Assembly: GCA_016584495.1 (NCBI GenBank)
Contig: WAID01000004.1
Coordinates: forward strand, 372,001-436,000
Direction: 5' to 3'
DNA: 64,000 nt
From: Celoporthe dispersa
Taxonomy: Eukaryota > Ascomycota > Sordariomycetes > Diaporthales > Cryphonectriaceae
A model generated the notes under the pieces. That model did not search any database, had not been told where the DNA came from, and saw only the letters and a list, made by a program, of their open reading frames with translations. Shown here one piece after another: positions 60,501-64,000 of the stretch (positions within the stretch are counted from its first letter, which is position 1; every line of letters starts with the position of its first letter). The position numbers and the translations under genes are program-made.

Positions 60501-63500
60501 CGCAACCTGCCCAGGTGGCGAGGAAAACCTCGAAATGTTACATACTACTAGATTTGGCTAGCGAGCTACATGGCGGGATATTCAGTCGGTGTGAGGCAGG
60601 GGGAAACATACACAAAAGTACCATGCTGCAGCAGGACCCTAGTATATAGTACATGGTGTGTGTCCTCGAGACTGGGCATGTTAGCCCTTGCATGGGCTTT
60701 GCCGACTTATCGTTCGACACCACGGCACACGGGCGGATGTACGGTCAGAATTCCGTCGAACCATATGGCACATCCAGAAGGGCCTTGTTGTCATGGTCAT
60801 ATTCTTGACAAGCGAGTACCATTTGCCTCCACGATCGCGACTCTCCTCCCAGAGCCCTTGGCCTCACAAGCTCAGCTCGATGCCGCACATCTCACCTGTC
60901 ATGGAGGTCAAGAGTATTTCCGCCGTAGGGGAAAGTCCCCCCCCTTTTTTTTTTTAAATCTTGCCCTAGCTTGAGTTTGCCTAGGTGTGTTTAATGTTTA
61001 ACAACTTGCCAAAATCTCGATACGCTTCCGAGTTCCTCGATACCAGTGTCTTGCCAGCGGCTGGTTAGTAGGCCTCGATTCCAGCTGAACACGGATTTCA
61101 GCTTGCTATTGATCCCAACACAAGCCGCTTTGCTACTAATCGGTATTGGTCTCGGGCTATGCTTCTTCTTCTTCTCTGCGCCGGAGCGGCCATGATCGAC
61201 GTGTTCTACGCGGTCGACCAGGATCACTCTATCTCGCAGCGAGGATAACCAGGAGGGCAGCTCTGAGATCCTCGATAGTGCCGTCGCCTTTGCTGGTGTG
61301 AATTAGATCACTGCGGGTTAACAAGGTGTAGGCCTGGTGGCGGCTCAAGTTCACGCTCGCCCTCGAGGTTAAAGAGGACTGAGAGGGCCAGGGTAAGGCT
61401 GGCTACCTGACTTGAACGAGACTATAGACTGTGGAAAAGCGTGCTCGGCAAAGTACTTTTGCTACGCTGGCTGCTTCTTGGGCTGCTGGATTTATTTGTC
61501 CCTGACGCTTGAAGCAGCCTATCAAGCAGTAGTGGGTGGATATTAGCGGTGTCACCTTGACGCCCTTGCCTGCATCGCCTTTTCCCATATCCTGCGCGGA
61601 TGTTTCATCGGTAAGTGGGTGTCTTGCCTTCTCCCTTCGGTTGTTACCGTCTCTTTAGGGCTGGTAATACCGCCTCTGTGCGGGCCCTCTAGACTATTCT
61701 TCATATACTTGCGCACGGGAATGATGTTGCCTGTTTCATAAAATATGGAATGTACACCGAAAGCTACGAATAAAGGTAGATAGATCATTGGCAGCGAGGC
61801 CCCGAAAACTAGGGCTGGGCGGCAGGCCCCGGGTTTCAAGACACCACCACGGAAGTCCATCCGGCACGTCAGATGCCGTACTCTGAACATGAATAGCGCT
61901 GGTAGCTGTATGTTCTTTCTTTTCTTCTCTTGTTCCCTCGTGCGCTGAAGGGATGTACCCCTACCCCGAGTATGGCGCCACCGTATCCCACGACGCCTAC
62001 TGGCCTGTTGTGAGGTGCCATCCTGTGGCCATGCGCTAATACCATGAGAAATACAACCAACCCTGCCCGGTGGTGTCTTCTAGTCCTGTCCGAATCAGGC
62101 TCGAGGACGCGCCAGACCATCTCGCCCGCGTCGCCTGTGATGTCGAGCAACCAGCGAGCTGTGCTATTCACCACGAATCAGAGGCGGGAGAGGCAGAGGG
62201 ACGCCGTGACAGTGATGAACGCCTGAGGCCTGTCGGCCTGCACTGCTGCGGCATGATGACTGCAGCAGCGCTAGGGCCTCTGCTGTGCCTTGCGGACGGC
62301 TCCCATCGGGCAGCAATGGTCCAGACCGCGCGGTCTCGGACCGAAAAGATACTATCCCCATTTTGTCTCTGGATGCGGCCATGTCACCTTCAGGGCTCGC
62401 TCTCTGTCAGGGACAGCCAAGCCTGAGAGCTGAGACAATGCCGCGTGTGCACACGGGAAGAAAGAGAGACGAAGAAGAAGAAAGAGGAAGGAAGAAAAGT
62501 AATCCGGGGGCTCTGAGGGTTGAGGATACAAAGTGACCCCCGATCCCGGGGAGTGTTGATAATTAATTGACCGAACTACTCTTATGCATCAGGAAAAAGC
62601 AAAACGAGACCCACACACAATATGCAAGCCTACAAGACGGCGGCCATGCCAAGTCCAACGAGGCATTGTCACCCCGGGCGGCTATGTACCAAAGACAATG
62701 GGAATAATGTGATGAATCGCTTTTTAATGATACATGAAAATTAGTGGCTGAAAATTATTGTGGGGTCACTTGACGAAATACGCTCAGATCGCTCGGGCTG
62801 CCCAGCAGCATTCTGAACCAGCCGGCGAGCCCAATATATTGTCCGTCGACAAACAAACATGCAGGTACGTCCCAATATTGCAAGGCTCATTATCGAGATC
62901 GCAGCACTAATGCACGGCGGGCTCAGCGGAAGGACTTCCGAAACCAACGATGAAACCCCACCGCTTATGTTAGTCCCGGCAGGAAGAAGCAATTCATTGT
63001 CATTTAGACGGAACTGGCGGAAGAGAACCAGACAAGACGTTGGGACAAAGTGACCAGTGCTTGCTTGTGCCCGCCCGCCGCAAGTGTGGCTGTAATTATA
63101 CCTGCGCAAGTACCCTTGACAAGAGTTGACTGGCCACCTGCGTGGTGTGTGTGCTTACCGAGCTTGTCAGCCAGCCAGTCACCGCTCGCTCCCTTAATTA
63201 CTGCGTGGCTACCAAGTACTCAGGCAAGTACTCCAGGTACTCTACCTAGTACACTTACTTGCACGGCATCATAAAAGCCTGGGAAAAAGCAATATCCCGC
63301 ACGCCCAGTCTGATCCTGGACCAGATAGTCCCTCGGTCAGGTCACGCTGCGCAGACGATCACCGAGGCTGTCCCTCCCTGGAAATCCTAGCCAGAGAGGG
63401 CCGTTGATTCAGATCGGCCTTTCCAGTAGCAACTTTTGCCGAGTCGTTCCGCGTGGCAGAAGTTATCCCGCACTTCGTATTCAGCGCAGCTATGTACCCT

Positions 63501-64000
63501 CTGCATAGGGTCAGTCAGCTGCACCGTCGCTAGGTGCAGCCGCTCACGTCACGGCGAGGAGCTGTGCTTTGGGTATGGTTTGGGACTCTTCCCGCACCGG
63601 TGACTGGGTTGTGGCGAGAGGAAAAAGCAACAACTTGGTGCATTGTGATACATCTCTTTTCCGTTGGGAGGGAGCTGGCCCGAGGGGGGCACGCCGTCCG
63701 GCCTAAATCACGGCACCGCTCTAGTGAACGCATGCCCTAGTCACAATAACAGACCAAGTAAGAATCATCTATATACAAAGTCCTTTTTGTAAGCCACAGC
63801 ACCAGCGAAGGGCGTGTCACCACAGGCCAACCGGGCCTTTAGGTTGCACTCTGGCGGGAATAAGCAACTTCTCTGACCCAAAGCGTCGCGGCATCCTGAT
63901 TGACTGTGGAACGCCAGGTCACTTCGGGCACCCTACCCTGGCAGACACAGACACCTTTGCCCCCATCGTCCTCCTCACCGGTCCGCTGATCAAGAGCGAC
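54501..64000. other. 9.5-kb region without a recognised gene
   Basis: Base composition is near normal, so this is not a RIP block. Short protein-like open segments on both strands (for example 55320-55480 plus and 61550-61890 minus) are broken by stops and could not be joined into a known family. A G run (about 59568-59578) and AAGTACTC-type short repeats (about 63215-63255) are visible. At the right edge a plus-strand frame stays open from about 63780 to 64000, possibly part of a gene that continues beyond the window. Confidence 0.4.

Noticed and set aside
1..64000. tRNA or rRNA genes
   Set aside because: Scanning for B-box-like GGTTCGAATCC words and rRNA core sequence found only isolated partial matches, one of them inside the MFS exon at 32646.

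Overview
The window is from a filamentous ascomycete (Pezizomycotina). Genes carry short GT-AG introns, mostly 58-145 bp. They encode fungal families such as a Zn2Cys6 regulator, sugar-porter and DHA-type MFS carriers and a mannitol-dehydrogenase-like SDR. A sharply bounded AT-rich block shows the C-to-T and G-to-A decay typical of repeat-induced point mutation (RIP). No rRNA, tRNA or CRISPR array was recognised.

Layout. 0.7-1.9 kb: a minus-strand spliced gene of unknown function with a C2H2-like finger. 2.9-4.8 kb: a five-exon sugar porter on the minus strand. 5.27-23.75 kb: an 18.5-kb AT-rich block made of two nested Ty3/gypsy LTR retrotransposons, both with pol on the minus strand. The inner element (7169-18305) sits inside the integrase of the outer one (5272-23750), flanked by a perfect 5-bp target duplication. 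The inner LTRs carry a 23-bp tandem array built on a palindrome. 25.3-26.8 kb: a MmgE/PrpD-family gene. 26.8-31.9 kb: no gene recognised. 31.9-42.9 kb: the core of the window, an aromatic-acid catabolic cluster. 43.3-43.9 kb: a small membrane protein. 48.3-50.7 kb: an NADP-mannitol-dehydrogenase-like SDR and a Nudix ADP-ribose pyrophosphatase. 52.3-52.7 kb: a small fungal protein. 54.5-64 kb: no gene recognised.

How the genes work together. The cluster holds, in order, an MFS carrier, a fumarylacetoacetate-hydrolase-family protein, an FAD aromatic hydroxylase, a Zn2Cys6 activator (opposite strand) and a two-cupin gentisate 1,2-dioxygenase. Read together they describe the gentisate route: uptake or export of a hydroxybenzoate, hydroxylation to gentisate, ring cleavage to maleylpyruvate, and hydrolysis to pyruvate plus a C4 acid. 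The regulator and the dioxygenase share a divergent promoter. No maleylpyruvate isomerase is present in the window. The substrate (3-hydroxybenzoate, salicylate or another) cannot be decided from sequence alone.

Caution on sequence quality. Six single-base frame breaks fall in four otherwise well-formed genes, most of them at homopolymer runs. This looks more like base-calling error than gene death, but reads are needed to decide. All exon boundaries were drawn by eye from splice consensus, frame and family similarity.
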